A stretch of 64,000 nucleotides of DNA, from contig NVVW01000003.1 of NCBI GenBank assembly GCA_002733505.1, forward strand, positions 1 through 64,000, read 5' to 3'. Source of the DNA: Methylophaga sp. GTDB lineage: Bacteria; Pseudomonadota; Gammaproteobacteria; Nitrosococcales; Methylophagaceae. A program made the position numbers and the translations under genes. Position 1 is the first letter of the stretch. Each line of letters begins with the position of its first letter. Of the stretch, positions 1 through 9,618 are shown in pieces. Under the pieces are notes generated by a model. It saw nothing but the letters and a program-made list of their open reading frames with translations, was not told the DNA's origin and made no database searches.

Positions 1-9
1 CGATTACAT

Positions 10-1491
10 TCATCGCTCGGCTATATTACACCTGCACAAAAAATGGCACAATTGAAAAAAGTGGCTTAAATTTTCTGCATTAATACTTGACCACTTCAAG
101 CTTTCTGCTTGAGAGTCTCCTAAAAACATTTCTATAAGAGCTAAGATTTGGGATTTATCTAAGGTAGGAGCGGCCACATTTTCAGGGGTTGATGCTGTAT
201 CACTATAAAATGATTCTCGCGGAAAAGAAGATTCAAGCGTTGAAATAATATCATTAAATAAAGATCGTTGTTTTTCATCCAAATTATCAACATATTTCAT
301 CAATAATGGATGTTCCCTATTAATCTGATAGTAAATCTGATTGTCTTTTGCAATACGCTCCCAGGCGGGAAATTTCACTTCAGAAGAAAGACGTTGCCCC
401 CGTTGTTTATACACCTGCTTACCTGAGAACTCAATCTTACCTATTATTCGTTTTAACTCATCCCTAATCTTAACTGGAGGAGTAGCATGTGATTTTTTTA
501 CGTCAATATGCCAAAAGCTATCCAGCGAGTTCGGAATATCAATTCTAACTCTAAGCAGTTTAGTTAACTCTTCTTTCCTCAGCATCCTAAACCAAGTAGC
601 GGAAATAATAAGCCTCCGGTTTCGATAAACATAGAAGCCTTGCTCATGTAGGTATCCTTGCTTACCCGCATATTTTTCCCATTCTAATTTAGTTACTTTA
701 TTATGATGTGGAAGTATGTATGGCTGAATATATATACTTTCATTTTCAAACAGAAACTCTTCTTTACGCAACTCAACTGATTTAGCAGAGTTAAAAGGAT
801 CAAAAGCCTCTATTTTATCTTTATTAAAGAAGATATTAACTTTACTTTTTCCAATATCAGGTAACAAAAAACGATGAAAAACCAATTCTAAATGTTGCCT
901 AACACTGTTAATTGATTCATTAAATTTTATTTCTTGAGACTGTTTGGATAAGCCAGACTCAAGTCGATCCATCTTCTGCCAGAAAACTATAGTTCCCTCT
1001 GAATCGCGAGCTAGATATTCTTCCCTTAAAATAAACAATTCAGATATCGAATTAACTTCATCTTCATTTAACACAGAAAGTATCCAGTCATTATCAGCTG
1101 ATTGGGCAATAAGATCTAAGTCCCATTTTACGCCGCTAGTAACATTTTCTTTTTTGCTTATTACCACTAAACAGCGGCATTGTGAAAATGATGCAGTCTT
1201 AAGCCCTAAACCAAAACGACCCAAATCATTTTTATCCCTTTTTTCTAGCGGATTCGAAGAGCCAAACCTCATTGCTGAAATTAATTCATCTTTAACCATT
1301 CCATAACCATCATCAATAATAGCTAGCCATGGATTTCCATTATCCCAAGAAAACCGCACATCAACAGTCTTAGCCTCAGCCGTAATACTATTATCAATCA
1401 CATCAGCTATAGCTGTTTCTATCGAATAGCCAATATCTCTCATTGACTCAGCAAGAGAAGAGGGATTTGGCGGTAAATTTATTTTTTCCAT
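10..1491 (-). CDS. GHKL-family ATPase, MORC/MutL-like, putative defence protein
   Basis: The 493-residue protein begins with a Bergerat (GHKL) ATPase fold. The N-box is around residues 25-36 (ETAIADVIDNSI), the G1 box DDGYGM is at 60-65 and the G2 box GRFGLGLK is at 91-98. The usual catalytic Glu of the N-box is Asp30. The remainder should include an S5-like transducer domain and a C-terminal part I do not recognise. Bacterial MORC-like GHKL proteins are known from restriction-like gene clusters, where they are thought to act as ATP-dependent clamps on DNA. The gene is divergent from an HNH nuclease gene and both are AT-rich compared with the core genes further in, which suggests transfer. 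The stop codon lies just inside the window edge. The ATPase fold is secure; the defence role is inferred. Confidence 0.8.
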   Translation of the reverse strand: MEKINLPPNPSSLAESMRDIGYSIETAIADVIDNSITAEAKTVDVRFSWDNGNPWLAIIDDGYGMVKDELISAMRFGSSNPLEKRDKNDLGRFGLGLKTASFSQCRCLVVISKKENVTSGVKWDLDLIAQSADNDWILSVLNEDEVNSISELFILREEYLARDSEGTIVFWQKMDRLESGLSKQSQEIKFNESINSVRQHLELVFHRFLLPDIGKSKVNIFFNKDKIEAFDPFNSAKSVELRKEEFLFENESIYIQPYILPHHNKVTKLEWEKYAGKQGYLHEQGFYVYRNRRLIISATWFRMLRKEELTKLLRVRIDIPNSLDSFWHIDVKKSHATPPVKIRDELKRIIGKIEFSGKQVYKQRGQRLSSEVKFPAWERIAKDNQIYYQINREHPLLMKYVDNLDEKQRSLFNDIISTLESSFPRESFYSDTASTPENVAAPTLDKSQILALIEMFLGDSQAESLKWSSINAENLSHFFQLCHFLCRCNIAER

Positions 1492-1606
1492 TTTATCTTA
1501 ATATTGTATTTGAGTTGATAACAAAAATAAAACATTAATTGAATTTAACTTACGAATCAATATATTATTAAAAATATGATTTACATAAGCCTAACTTCGT
1601 GCCGTT

Positions 1607-1621
1607 TAGATCTTAGATCTA
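1607..1621. promoter_or_regulatory. Inverted repeat in the divergent ATPase/HNH intergenic region
   Basis: TAGATCT and AGATCTA form a perfect inverted repeat around a single T, in the 196-bp region between the two divergent genes. The position suits an operator controlling one or both, but no regulator is identified. Confidence 0.35.
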
Positions 1622-1687
1622 GCTTCATTTGTCGGTACATTTTTTGGTGTAATTTACTTTTAAATATCACTTTTTCGGGGGAAGATT

Positions 1688-2554
1688 GTGCTAGAAGCTA
1701 AATTTTATGAAACTTATTATTTCTGCAATGTCATAAGAAATGTCCTCCACGACCAATACTCTTATATAAGAAACCTTAATGATTTTTATGGTGATGAAGC
1801 CATCTTCTATTTGATAGCTCCATTCAAGAAATACTCAACCTTTCATCAGTTTATTGAATTCATTGTTGAAAATATATATGTTGAAAAAATTAATGATATT
1901 GATCTTGAACATAGAAAGAATCTCTTAGCAGATTTCAAGAATATTCCTGAAGCTATATTAGACATGACACCTACAACACTGCCGATAGAGCAGGCGTTTA
2001 AATTTCATGGCCTAGAATTTTATAGTTTTGAATCATTCCTAAAAGGTAGAATGAAACCATTTGTGTTTTGTGATGAGGATGACATTATTGATTACATGGC
2101 AGAACTTAGAGGTGGTGAAGAGTATGAAAAGCTAATTGATCTGACGGTAAAAGAAGTCTTTCATGTTCTTTTTCAGAATAGAGCCTTAATGCTATTATTT
2201 AACGATATGATAGCCTCTGCCCTTGAAAATGAAAGCAATGGGGGAGCGCCAGAAGAAAAACAAGAGCTTTTCTCAATGGCTGGGAAATTGAAAAGAAAAT
2301 CAATTCCTAAGTGGGTACAGCGTGCTGTTTTCTTTAGAGAGCAAGGGCGATGTGTTTTATGCGATAAAGACTTATCAGGGATGCTTAATATAGAAAATAA
2401 GGAAAATTATGATCACATTGTCCCTTTAGCTAAATATGGGATCAATGATGTCTCAAATATACAATTATTGTGCAAAGAGTGTAATCAAATTGAAAAAAAA
2501 GATGGGCAAGCAGTTACCTCCAGTAGCTATCAGTCCTGGTATATATATGATTAG
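1688..2554 (+). CDS. HNH endonuclease domain protein
   Basis: The start is GTG, preceded by a strong GGGGGAAG ribosome binding site. The first 210 residues or so match no family I recognise. The C-terminal 70 residues are an HNH nuclease module: CVLC near residue 222, the DHIVPLAKYG core near 242 (catalytic His in DH), and the zinc-binding CKEC near 262. The arrangement is that of McrA/phage-type HNH enzymes, which cut DNA. The gene is divergent from a GHKL ATPase gene and lies beside tRNA-Leu, so a two-gene restriction-like unit is plausible. Nuclease chemistry is well supported by the motif; the target and the partnership are inferred. Confidence 0.8.
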   Translation: MLEAKFYETYYFCNVIRNVLHDQYSYIRNLNDFYGDEAIFYLIAPFKKYSTFHQFIEFIVENIYVEKINDIDLEHRKNLLADFKNIPEAILDMTPTTLPIEQAFKFHGLEFYSFESFLKGRMKPFVFCDEDDIIDYMAELRGGEEYEKLIDLTVKEVFHVLFQNRALMLLFNDMIASALENESNGGAPEEKQELFSMAGKLKRKSIPKWVQRAVFFREQGRCVLCDKDLSGMLNIENKENYDHIVPLAKYGINDVSNIQLLCKECNQIEKKDGQAVTSSSYQSWYIYD

Positions 2555-2602
2555 CACCCAAATGAAAAGCTAAGTAAGAATAAGCGTAAAGACGGCTTTA
2601 AA

Positions 2603-2640
2603 TAAAAAAGCCCCAACCCACGTTAGTGAGAAGAGGCTTT
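2603..2640 (-). terminator. Rho-independent terminator of tRNA-Leu
   Basis: Reading the minus strand, AAAGCCTC pairs with GGGGCTTT, with extra pairing inside the loop (CTCAC with GTGGG), followed by a run of T. It begins eight bases after the tRNA 3' end and also faces the end of the convergent HNH gene. Confidence 0.7.
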
Positions 2641-2647
2641 CATATTT

Positions 2648-2734
2648 TGGTACCTAGGGCCGGAATCGAACCGGCACGGCCGTGAAGCCGAGGGATTTTA
2701 AGTCCCTTGTGTCTACCAATTTCACCACCCAGGC
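2648..2734 (-). tRNA. tRNA-Leu (anticodon UAA)
   Basis: The 87-nt sequence folds as a class II tRNA. The 5' acceptor strand GCCTGGG pairs with CCTAGGT, the T-arm reads GGTTCGATTCC, and the long variable arm expected of tRNA-Leu is present. The anticodon loop CTTAAAA gives UAA. CCA is encoded. The presumed defence genes lie on its 3' side, the usual side for integration of mobile DNA. Confidence 0.95.
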
Positions 2735-2799
2735 ATCAGAGCATTATAACGTAGTTCTTTTGATTTTTTAAAGGGTTTTTAACTTTTTATCGGATGTGC

Positions 2800-4182
2800 T
2801 CAAATAACTTTCGAAAATCGTTGGCTATCTTTTTGCTGAATATAACGATCAAATACCATACAAATGGTTCTAATGAGTAAATGGCCAGCGGGCAATATCG
2901 TTATAGATCCCGCATCATATTTGAGTAGTTTATCTTTCGAAAATCGGTCTAGTTGTGGGTAAACGTCGGCAAAATAATCTGCAAAGTTAATGTTGAGTTC
3001 TTTTTCTATGGCGACAATATCTAAAGAAAAATGACAAATTAGTTTGGTGATGACTTTTCTACGAACCTTGTCATCTGCATCTAAAGTAATGCCACGGAAC
3101 ACCGGTAGTTCATTGTTGTTGATACTGGTGGCATATTCTTGGAGGGTTCGTTTATTTTGAGAATAGGAGTCACCGACAGAGCCAATTGAAGTGATGCCGA
3201 AACCAATAAGGTCACATTCTGAATGCGTCGAGTAGCCTTGGAAATTACGATAAAGATTGTTTTCACGCTGCGCTATAGCTAGTTCGTCATCGGGTTTTGC
3301 AAAATGATCCATACCGATATAAACATAGCCAGCGGCGGTTAGCTTGTCGATAGAGCGTTGTAAAATATCAAGTTTAACTGATGGGCTTGGCATATCTTGA
3401 TCGCGCATTTGACGTTGAACTTTGAAGCGTTCTGGTAGGTGAGCGTAGTTAAAAACAGAGATCCGGTCAGGATAGATATCAATTATTTTATCGAGCGTTT
3501 CTGAAAAACTAGCCGTTGTTTGCAGGGGTAGGCCATAAATTAAATCAAGACTAACCGAGCGAAAACCATTGGCGCGAGCGGCATCAATTACGGCAACGGT
3601 TTCTTCTTCGGATTGAATGCGGTTAACCGCTTTCTGAACGCGTGGGTTAAAGTCTTGCACGCCGAGGCTAATGCGGTTAAAACCAATTTCACGCAGAACG
3701 GCAATGGTCGCAGCATCAGCTTCACGCGGATCGATTTCGATAGAAAACTCACCGTTGCTGTCATCGGCTAAGTTGAAATGTTGGCGGGTAACGGTCATCA
3801 GTTCACGCATTTGATCGTGACTAATGAAGGTGGGGGTGCCACCGCCCCAGTGTAGTTGTTCGACGACACGAGTTGGATCGAATAGTGCGGCTTGCATGAT
3901 AATTTCTTTGTGCAAATTGGCTAGATAAGGTTCAGCGTGCTTGCGATTTTTAGTGATAATTTTGTTGCAGGCGCAATAGAAACAGACCGTGTCACAAAAG
4001 GGCAAATGGAAATAAAGCGATAAAGGCCCGCCACGCTGGTTTGATATTTCTACTTGTTTTCGATAACTATCAGGATTAAATTTTTCATCAAACTCTACGG
4101 CAGTCGGGTATGAGGTGTAGCGTGGTCCTGCTTTGTCATAGCGACGGATAAGCTCAAGATCAAAGGATACGGTTTGTTGCAA
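2800..4182 (-). CDS. hemN: Oxygen-independent coproporphyrinogen III oxidase
   Basis: This radical SAM enzyme decarboxylates coproporphyrinogen III to protoporphyrinogen IX without oxygen, in the cytoplasm. Cys63, Cys67 and Cys70 form the CxxxCxxC [4Fe-4S]/SAM site, followed by the extra Cys72 seen in true HemN, and the N-terminal GPRYTSYPTA motif is intact. At 460 residues it matches the E. coli enzyme. The start codon is TTG, chosen because it aligns with the family N-terminus; only a weak GGAA precedes it. A predicted FNR-activated promoter lies just upstream, which fits a role in anaerobic or nitrate-respiring growth. The oxygen-dependent isoenzyme hemF is about 4 kb away. Confidence 0.97.
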   Translation of the reverse strand: MQQTVSFDLELIRRYDKAGPRYTSYPTAVEFDEKFNPDSYRKQVEISNQRGGPLSLYFHLPFCDTVCFYCACNKIITKNRKHAEPYLANLHKEIIMQAALFDPTRVVEQLHWGGGTPTFISHDQMRELMTVTRQHFNLADDSNGEFSIEIDPREADAATIAVLREIGFNRISLGVQDFNPRVQKAVNRIQSEEETVAVIDAARANGFRSVSLDLIYGLPLQTTASFSETLDKIIDIYPDRISVFNYAHLPERFKVQRQMRDQDMPSPSVKLDILQRSIDKLTAAGYVYIGMDHFAKPDDELAIAQRENNLYRNFQGYSTHSECDLIGFGITSIGSVGDSYSQNKRTLQEYATSINNNELPVFRGITLDADDKVRRKVITKLICHFSLDIVAIEKELNINFADYFADVYPQLDRFSKDKLLKYDAGSITILPAGHLLIRTICMVFDRYIQQKDSQRFSKVI

Positions 4183-4213
4183 TGTGCTTATTCCAAATTC
4201 TTAGTAGGCGTGG

Positions 4214-4255
4214 ATTATAACGCTCTAGGCATGTAGATGAAATGATGTAGATCAA
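4214..4255 (-). promoter_or_regulatory. FNR-type class II promoter of hemN
   Basis: On the minus strand TTGATCTACATCAT (4242-4255) matches the FNR/Anr consensus TTGAT-N4-ATCAA except for its last base. A perfect -10 hexamer TATAAT lies at 4214-4219. With a start site about 7 bases beyond the hexamer, the FNR box is centred near -41.5, the canonical class II position. The box overlaps the stop codon of the upstream LOG gene. Confidence 0.75.
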
Positions 4256-4923
4256 ACCGCATAGCGATGATCATCTTCAGGATGTTTGTTTAAATAGTGT
4301 TGATGTTTTTCAATAATGGGCAATACATCATGGGGTGAATCAACGATGTAGAAAAGGTCTAAATCTTTCTCACGGATACAACCTAGTGTTAAAAGTTGAT
4401 CTTTAAGCCAATCGATCAGGCCTGCCCAAAAATCAGAACCATACAAAACGATGGGGAAGTGTTTTATTTTTTTGGTTTGCATTAAGGTCAGCGCTTCAAA
4501 AAACTCGTCAAGCGTGCCAAACCCGCCGGGGAAGACAACATAGGCCATGGAATATTTTACAAACATAAGTTTGCGAACAAAGAAGTAACGAAAAGATAAG
4601 CTGATATCTTGTGTGGAGTTGGGCGTTTGCTCAAAAGGCAAATCAATATTTAGCCCTACAGATTGCCCTGCCTGCCCGTAAGCCCCCTTATTTGCAGCCT
4701 CCATAATACTAGGGCCACCGCCACTAATTACTGAAAACTTAGCTTGCGATAATATGCGTGCAACCGTTTCTGCGTCTTTATAATAAGGTGATTCTGGCGG
4801 CAATTGCGCGCTACCAAAAATAGAGACAGCAGGGCCTAGGTCATGCAAGGTATCGATACCTGTCACCAATTCGGATTGGATCCGTAGCACGCGCCATGCC
4901 TCTGTTTTTTTGATGTCTTCCAT
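4252..4923 (-). CDS. LOG-family protein (TIGR00730), nucleoside 5'-monophosphate phosphoribohydrolase-like
   Basis: The 223-residue Rossmann-fold protein carries the two LOG family motifs, GGGPSIMEAANKGA and PGGFGTLDEFFEAL; the Arg/Glu set in and around PGGxGT is the catalytic centre in characterised members. These enzymes release the base from nucleoside 5'-monophosphates and were long misannotated as lysine decarboxylases. GAGGAACAAG precedes the ATG. The gene is divergent from purD and its stop codon overlaps the FNR box of hemN, so read-through from this gene into hemN is possible. The natural substrate cannot be read from the sequence. Confidence 0.85.
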   Translation of the reverse strand: MEDIKKTEAWRVLRIQSELVTGIDTLHDLGPAVSIFGSAQLPPESPYYKDAETVARILSQAKFSVISGGGPSIMEAANKGAYGQAGQSVGLNIDLPFEQTPNSTQDISLSFRYFFVRKLMFVKYSMAYVVFPGGFGTLDEFFEALTLMQTKKIKHFPIVLYGSDFWAGLIDWLKDQLLTLGCIREKDLDLFYIVDSPHDVLPIIEKHQHYLNKHPEDDHRYAV

Positions 4924-5012
4924 CTTGTTCCTCTTTATTTTTGTATTTTTGTTACTCCAGTGTTTACGGTATCATATACCCATCTTAAATTTGGTTAAAA
5001 GCGTAGAAATAA

Positions 5013-6299
5013 ATGAAAGTATTAGTTATTGGCGGCGGCGGTCGTGAGCATGCATTGGCGTGGAAATTAATTCAATCACCACGTTGTTCACGTGTATTTG
5101 TGGCACCGGGTAACCCAGGTAGCGCAAATGAAGAAAATATCGAAAACGTAGCGATCGCGGTTGACGATATTCCGGCGTTAGTCGAATTTGCTAAAAGTAA
5201 CGATATTGGTTTAACCATTGTCGGCCCTGAAGTGCCTTTAGTTATGGGTGTTGTCGATGCCTTTGAAGATGCAGGCTTACGCTGTTTTGGCCCATCAAAA
5301 GAAGCGGCACAATTAGAAGCATCAAAAAGCTTCACCAAAGATTTTCTTGCCCGCCACAACATCCCTTCATCCGCTTATAAAGTATTTACTGAGGTATTAC
5401 CTGCCACCACTTATATTAGAGAGCAAGGCGCTCCTATCGTGGTAAAAGCCGATGGTTTAGCAGCAGGTAAAGGCGTGATTGTTGCGATGACCGAGCAGCA
5501 GGCAATTGATGCTGTTGAAGATATGTTGTCTGGCAATGTTTTTGGTGAGGCCGGTAGTCAAGTGGTGATTGAAGACTTTATGACAGGCGAAGAAGTCAGT
5601 TTTATTGTGATGGTGGATGGTGAAAATATTTTACCGCTGGCAACATCGCAAGATCATAAAGCGCGAGATAACGGTGATGAAGGGCCTAATACTGGAGGCA
5701 TGGGTGCTTATTCACCTGCGCCCGTAGTGACGGATGCTGTTTATAAACGCATTATGGAAGAAGTGATTGAGCCAACAGTAAAAGGCATGGCAGCAGATGG
5801 TCGCCCTTACACCGGCTTTTTATATGCTGGCTTGATGATTAATGAGCAAGGTGCGCCTCGGGTTGTAGAATACAATTGCCGGTTTGGCGACCCCGAAACG
5901 CAACCTATTTTGATGCGCTTGCAGTCTGATTTATTGCAGTTATGTGAGCTTGCGCTAGAGGGTAAATTAGATCAGGCACAAGTGCAGTGGGATCCGCGTG
6001 CGGCGGTGGGCGTGGTTTTGGCGGCGGGAGGATATCCTGACAGCTATAAAAAAGGTGATGTAATTAACGGTTTAGATCTTGATTCTGCTGATGAAACTAA
6101 AGTATTTCAAGCGGGAACAAGTTTAAAAGATGGCAAGGTTGTGACCGCTGGTGGTCGTGTTTTATGCGTTACTGCATTGGCTGCAACAGTTGCCGAAGCG
6201 CAAGGCTTAGCGTATAAAAGAATCAATAGTATCAGTTGGCAAGATATGTATTATCGAACCGATATCGCTTATCGTGCGATAGCGCGAGAACAAGAATAA
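5013..6299 (+). CDS. purD: Phosphoribosylamine-glycine ligase (GAR synthetase)
   Basis: PurD joins glycine to phosphoribosylamine with ATP, the second step of purine synthesis. The 428-residue protein has the N-terminal GGGGREHALAWKL loop, an ATP-grasp domain with VVKADGLAAGKGV near residues 145-157, and the metal-binding EYNCRFGDPETQ motif. Length and order are those of the monofunctional enzyme. It is the first gene of a run with prkB, tsaC and hemF. purH, the usual partner, is not in the window; purE and purK lie 23 kb away. Confidence 0.97.
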   Translation: MKVLVIGGGGREHALAWKLIQSPRCSRVFVAPGNPGSANEENIENVAIAVDDIPALVEFAKSNDIGLTIVGPEVPLVMGVVDAFEDAGLRCFGPSKEAAQLEASKSFTKDFLARHNIPSSAYKVFTEVLPATTYIREQGAPIVVKADGLAAGKGVIVAMTEQQAIDAVEDMLSGNVFGEAGSQVVIEDFMTGEEVSFIVMVDGENILPLATSQDHKARDNGDEGPNTGGMGAYSPAPVVTDAVYKRIMEEVIEPTVKGMAADGRPYTGFLYAGLMINEQGAPRVVEYNCRFGDPETQPILMRLQSDLLQLCELALEGKLDQAQVQWDPRAAVGVVLAAGGYPDSYKKGDVINGLDLDSADETKVFQAGTSLKDGKVVTAGGRVLCVTALAATVAEAQGLAYKRINSISWQDMYYRTDIAYRAIAREQE

Positions 6300-6324
6300 A
6301 GTCAGATTACAAGGAAAGGCCTTA

Positions 6325-7197
6325 ATGTCCGTTGTTCATCCTATTGTCGCTGTTACCGGTTCATCTGGTGCTGGCACGTCTACGTTAAAGCAGGCGTTTG
6401 CAGCTATATTCCGCAGAGATGGCGTTAAATCAGTCATGATCGACGGCGATAGCTTTCATCGTTATGATCGTAAACAAATGCAAGCCGAAGTCATCAAGGC
6501 AGAAGAAAAGGGGCAGCTATTAACGCATTTTGGCTCTAAAGCAAACTGCTTAAGCCGATTAGAGCTATTGTTACAAACATATGCTGCAACAGGCAAGGGT
6601 GAAAAACGCCACTATATTCATGATGAAGCAGCAGGCACTAAGTTTCATCAGGCTCCCGGCACATTTACACCTTGGCAAACCTTTGCTGATGATAGCGACT
6701 TATTATTCTACTCGGGTCTGCATGGCGGTATTGTCACCGAGCAAGTGAATATTGCCCAATATGTCGATCTGTTAATTGGTGTCGTGCCGGTAATTAATTT
6801 GGAATGGATCCAAAAAATTAACCGCGACTGTAGTAATCGTGGCTATTCACCAGAGGAAGTGGTAGATAATATTTTAAAGCGGATGCCAGATTATGCCCAT
6901 TATATTACCCCTCAATTTTCACGAACACACATCAACTTTCAACGTGTACCATTAATTGATACATCCAATCCATTCGAAGCACGTGACGTTCCGACACCTG
7001 AGCAAAGCTTGGTTGTGATCTGTTTTAATGGTCTTGTAAAAGCGGATTTGTCACACTATTTAAGTAGGTTGCAAAATTCATTTTTGTCTGGCGCTAATAG
7101 CATTGTTGTGCCAGAAGTGGAGATGGAATTGGCAATGGAGATCATTTTGACCCCTCTTATTGATGACATGATGGTGAAAAAGAGGCAACGGGGTTAA
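6325..7197 (+). CDS. prkB: Phosphoribulokinase-family protein PrkB
   Basis: The 290-residue P-loop kinase has the Walker A motif GSSGAGTSTLK near residues 12-22, followed by DGDSFHRYDRKQM and YSGLHGG. It is collinear with the E. coli PrkB-type protein and with class I (proteobacterial) phosphoribulokinases, which phosphorylate ribulose 5-phosphate to ribulose 1,5-bisphosphate. It starts 25 bases after purD, so the two are probably cotranscribed. No RuBisCO or other Calvin cycle gene is present here and PrkB relatives occur in heterotrophs, so the true substrate is open. Confidence 0.85.
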   Translation: MSVVHPIVAVTGSSGAGTSTLKQAFAAIFRRDGVKSVMIDGDSFHRYDRKQMQAEVIKAEEKGQLLTHFGSKANCLSRLELLLQTYAATGKGEKRHYIHDEAAGTKFHQAPGTFTPWQTFADDSDLLFYSGLHGGIVTEQVNIAQYVDLLIGVVPVINLEWIQKINRDCSNRGYSPEEVVDNILKRMPDYAHYITPQFSRTHINFQRVPLIDTSNPFEARDVPTPEQSLVVICFNGLVKADLSHYLSRLQNSFLSGANSIVVPEVEMELAMEIILTPLIDDMMVKKRQRG

Positions 7198-7242
7198 TCT
7201 TATAGCTCTTTTTATAAATTGAATAATAATTGAGTATAAATA

Positions 7243-8711
<1,469 letters not shown>

Positions 8712-8720
8712 CAACATAAA

Positions 8721-8757
8721 ATGTAGTAACATACCTACATTGCATACTATGATGTAG
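8721..8757. promoter_or_regulatory. Operator half-sites upstream of the Phd/VapC module
   Basis: Three half-sites alternate in orientation: ATGTAG at 8721, CTACAT at 8735 and ATGTAG at 8752. They form two overlapping inverted repeats. The last overlaps the ribosome binding site GTAGGAGG of the antitoxin. This layout is typical of antitoxin autoregulation. Confidence 0.55.
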
Positions 8758-8765
8758 GAGGTGTT

Positions 8766-9020
8766 ATGACAATTACAACTATCTCAAGCCGAGAATTTAA
8801 TCACGATGTTAGCAAGGCTAAACGAGCATCTGGTAGCGGCCCTGTTTTTATTACTGATCGCGGTCATACCGCACATGTTTTATTGAGCATTAACGAATAC
8901 CAAAAAATCACGGGGAAGCAAAAAAGCATTATTGATTTGCTAACAATGGATGGCATAGCTGATATTGATTTTGAGCCTGCTCGTTTAACTGATTTACAGC
9001 GCCCAGCGGATTTATCTTAG
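8766..9020 (+). CDS. Phd/YefM-family antitoxin
   Basis: The 84-residue protein opens with ISSREFNHDVSKAKRAS and continues with GPVFITDRGHTAHVLLSINEYQKI, the Phd/YefM DNA-binding fold, in which the N-terminal half binds the operator and the C-terminal tail wraps the toxin. The Shine-Dalgarno GTAGGAGG is strong. The stop codon shares its last base with the GTG start of the toxin gene, so production is coupled. Inverted half-sites immediately upstream are likely its autoregulatory operator. Confidence 0.88.
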   Translation: MTITTISSREFNHDVSKAKRASGSGPVFITDRGHTAHVLLSINEYQKITGKQKSIIDLLTMDGIADIDFEPARLTDLQRPADLS

Positions 9021-9433
9021 TGTATCTGCTCGATACCAATGTTATTTCTGAATTAAGAAAAGCTCGATCAACTAAGGCAGATAAAAATGTCATGGCATGG
9101 GCAGAAAGTGTGCCTACAGCCAGTCTTTTTTTGTCAGTTATTACTATTTTAGAGCTTGAAACAGGCGTGCTTGCAATCGAGCGCCGCGATCAAAAACAAG
9201 GCAAGCTTCTTCGCTCATGGCTTGATGCTCATGTATTGCCCGCCTTTAAAGATCGTGTTATCACGATTGATGTGAAAGTAGCGCAGCAATGCGCCAAACT
9301 CCATATACCCGATCCACGCTCAGATCGAGATGCTTTAATTGCCGCTACCGCCTTAATTCACGGCATGACTGTGGTTACTAGAAACATCAAAGACTTTCAG
9401 TATATGGGTGTGGAGTTGTTGAATCCTTGGTAG
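9020..9433 (+). CDS. VapC-family PIN-domain toxin (FitB-like)
   Basis: The 137-residue PIN-domain ribonuclease starts with YLLDTNVISELRK (first catalytic Asp), has ILELETG (catalytic Glu) and then DPRSDRDALIAATALIHG (further acidic residues). VapC toxins cleave specific tRNAs or rRNA when freed from the antitoxin. FitAB-type pairs use this same Phd-like antitoxin plus PIN toxin order. The module sits between hemF and the convergent prfA-hemA pair and looks like an insertion between core genes. All catalytic acids are present, so it should be functional. Confidence 0.9.
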   Translation: MYLLDTNVISELRKARSTKADKNVMAWAESVPTASLFLSVITILELETGVLAIERRDQKQGKLLRSWLDAHVLPAFKDRVITIDVKVAQQCAKLHIPDPRSDRDALIAATALIHGMTVVTRNIKDFQYMGVELLNPW

Positions 9434-9439
9434 TTTATC

Positions 9440-9466
9440 AATCAAGTTTGGCCCTCTTGATTTTTG
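9440..9466 (+). terminator. Terminator after the VapC gene
   Basis: AATCAAG pairs with CTTGATT across a nine-base loop and is followed by TTTTGATTT. It lies seven bases after the toxin stop codon. Confidence 0.6.
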
Positions 9467-9618
9467 ATTTCTCAATAAAGCTATTAATGCAATAAGTAAG
9501 TGAAGTTAGGACTGTATGCGTCACTTTCATTCCTCACTCTTGGGCTGTAAAACAGCTAAATCAGTGGGGTCGAATCAGACTTAGTTTATTTGTAAGAATA
9601 TGATAAACATATATAAAA

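Noticed and set aside
6325..7197. PrkB as evidence for carbon fixation by the Calvin cycle
   Set aside because: Relatives of this protein occur in heterotrophs such as E. coli, and no RuBisCO or other cycle gene is present.
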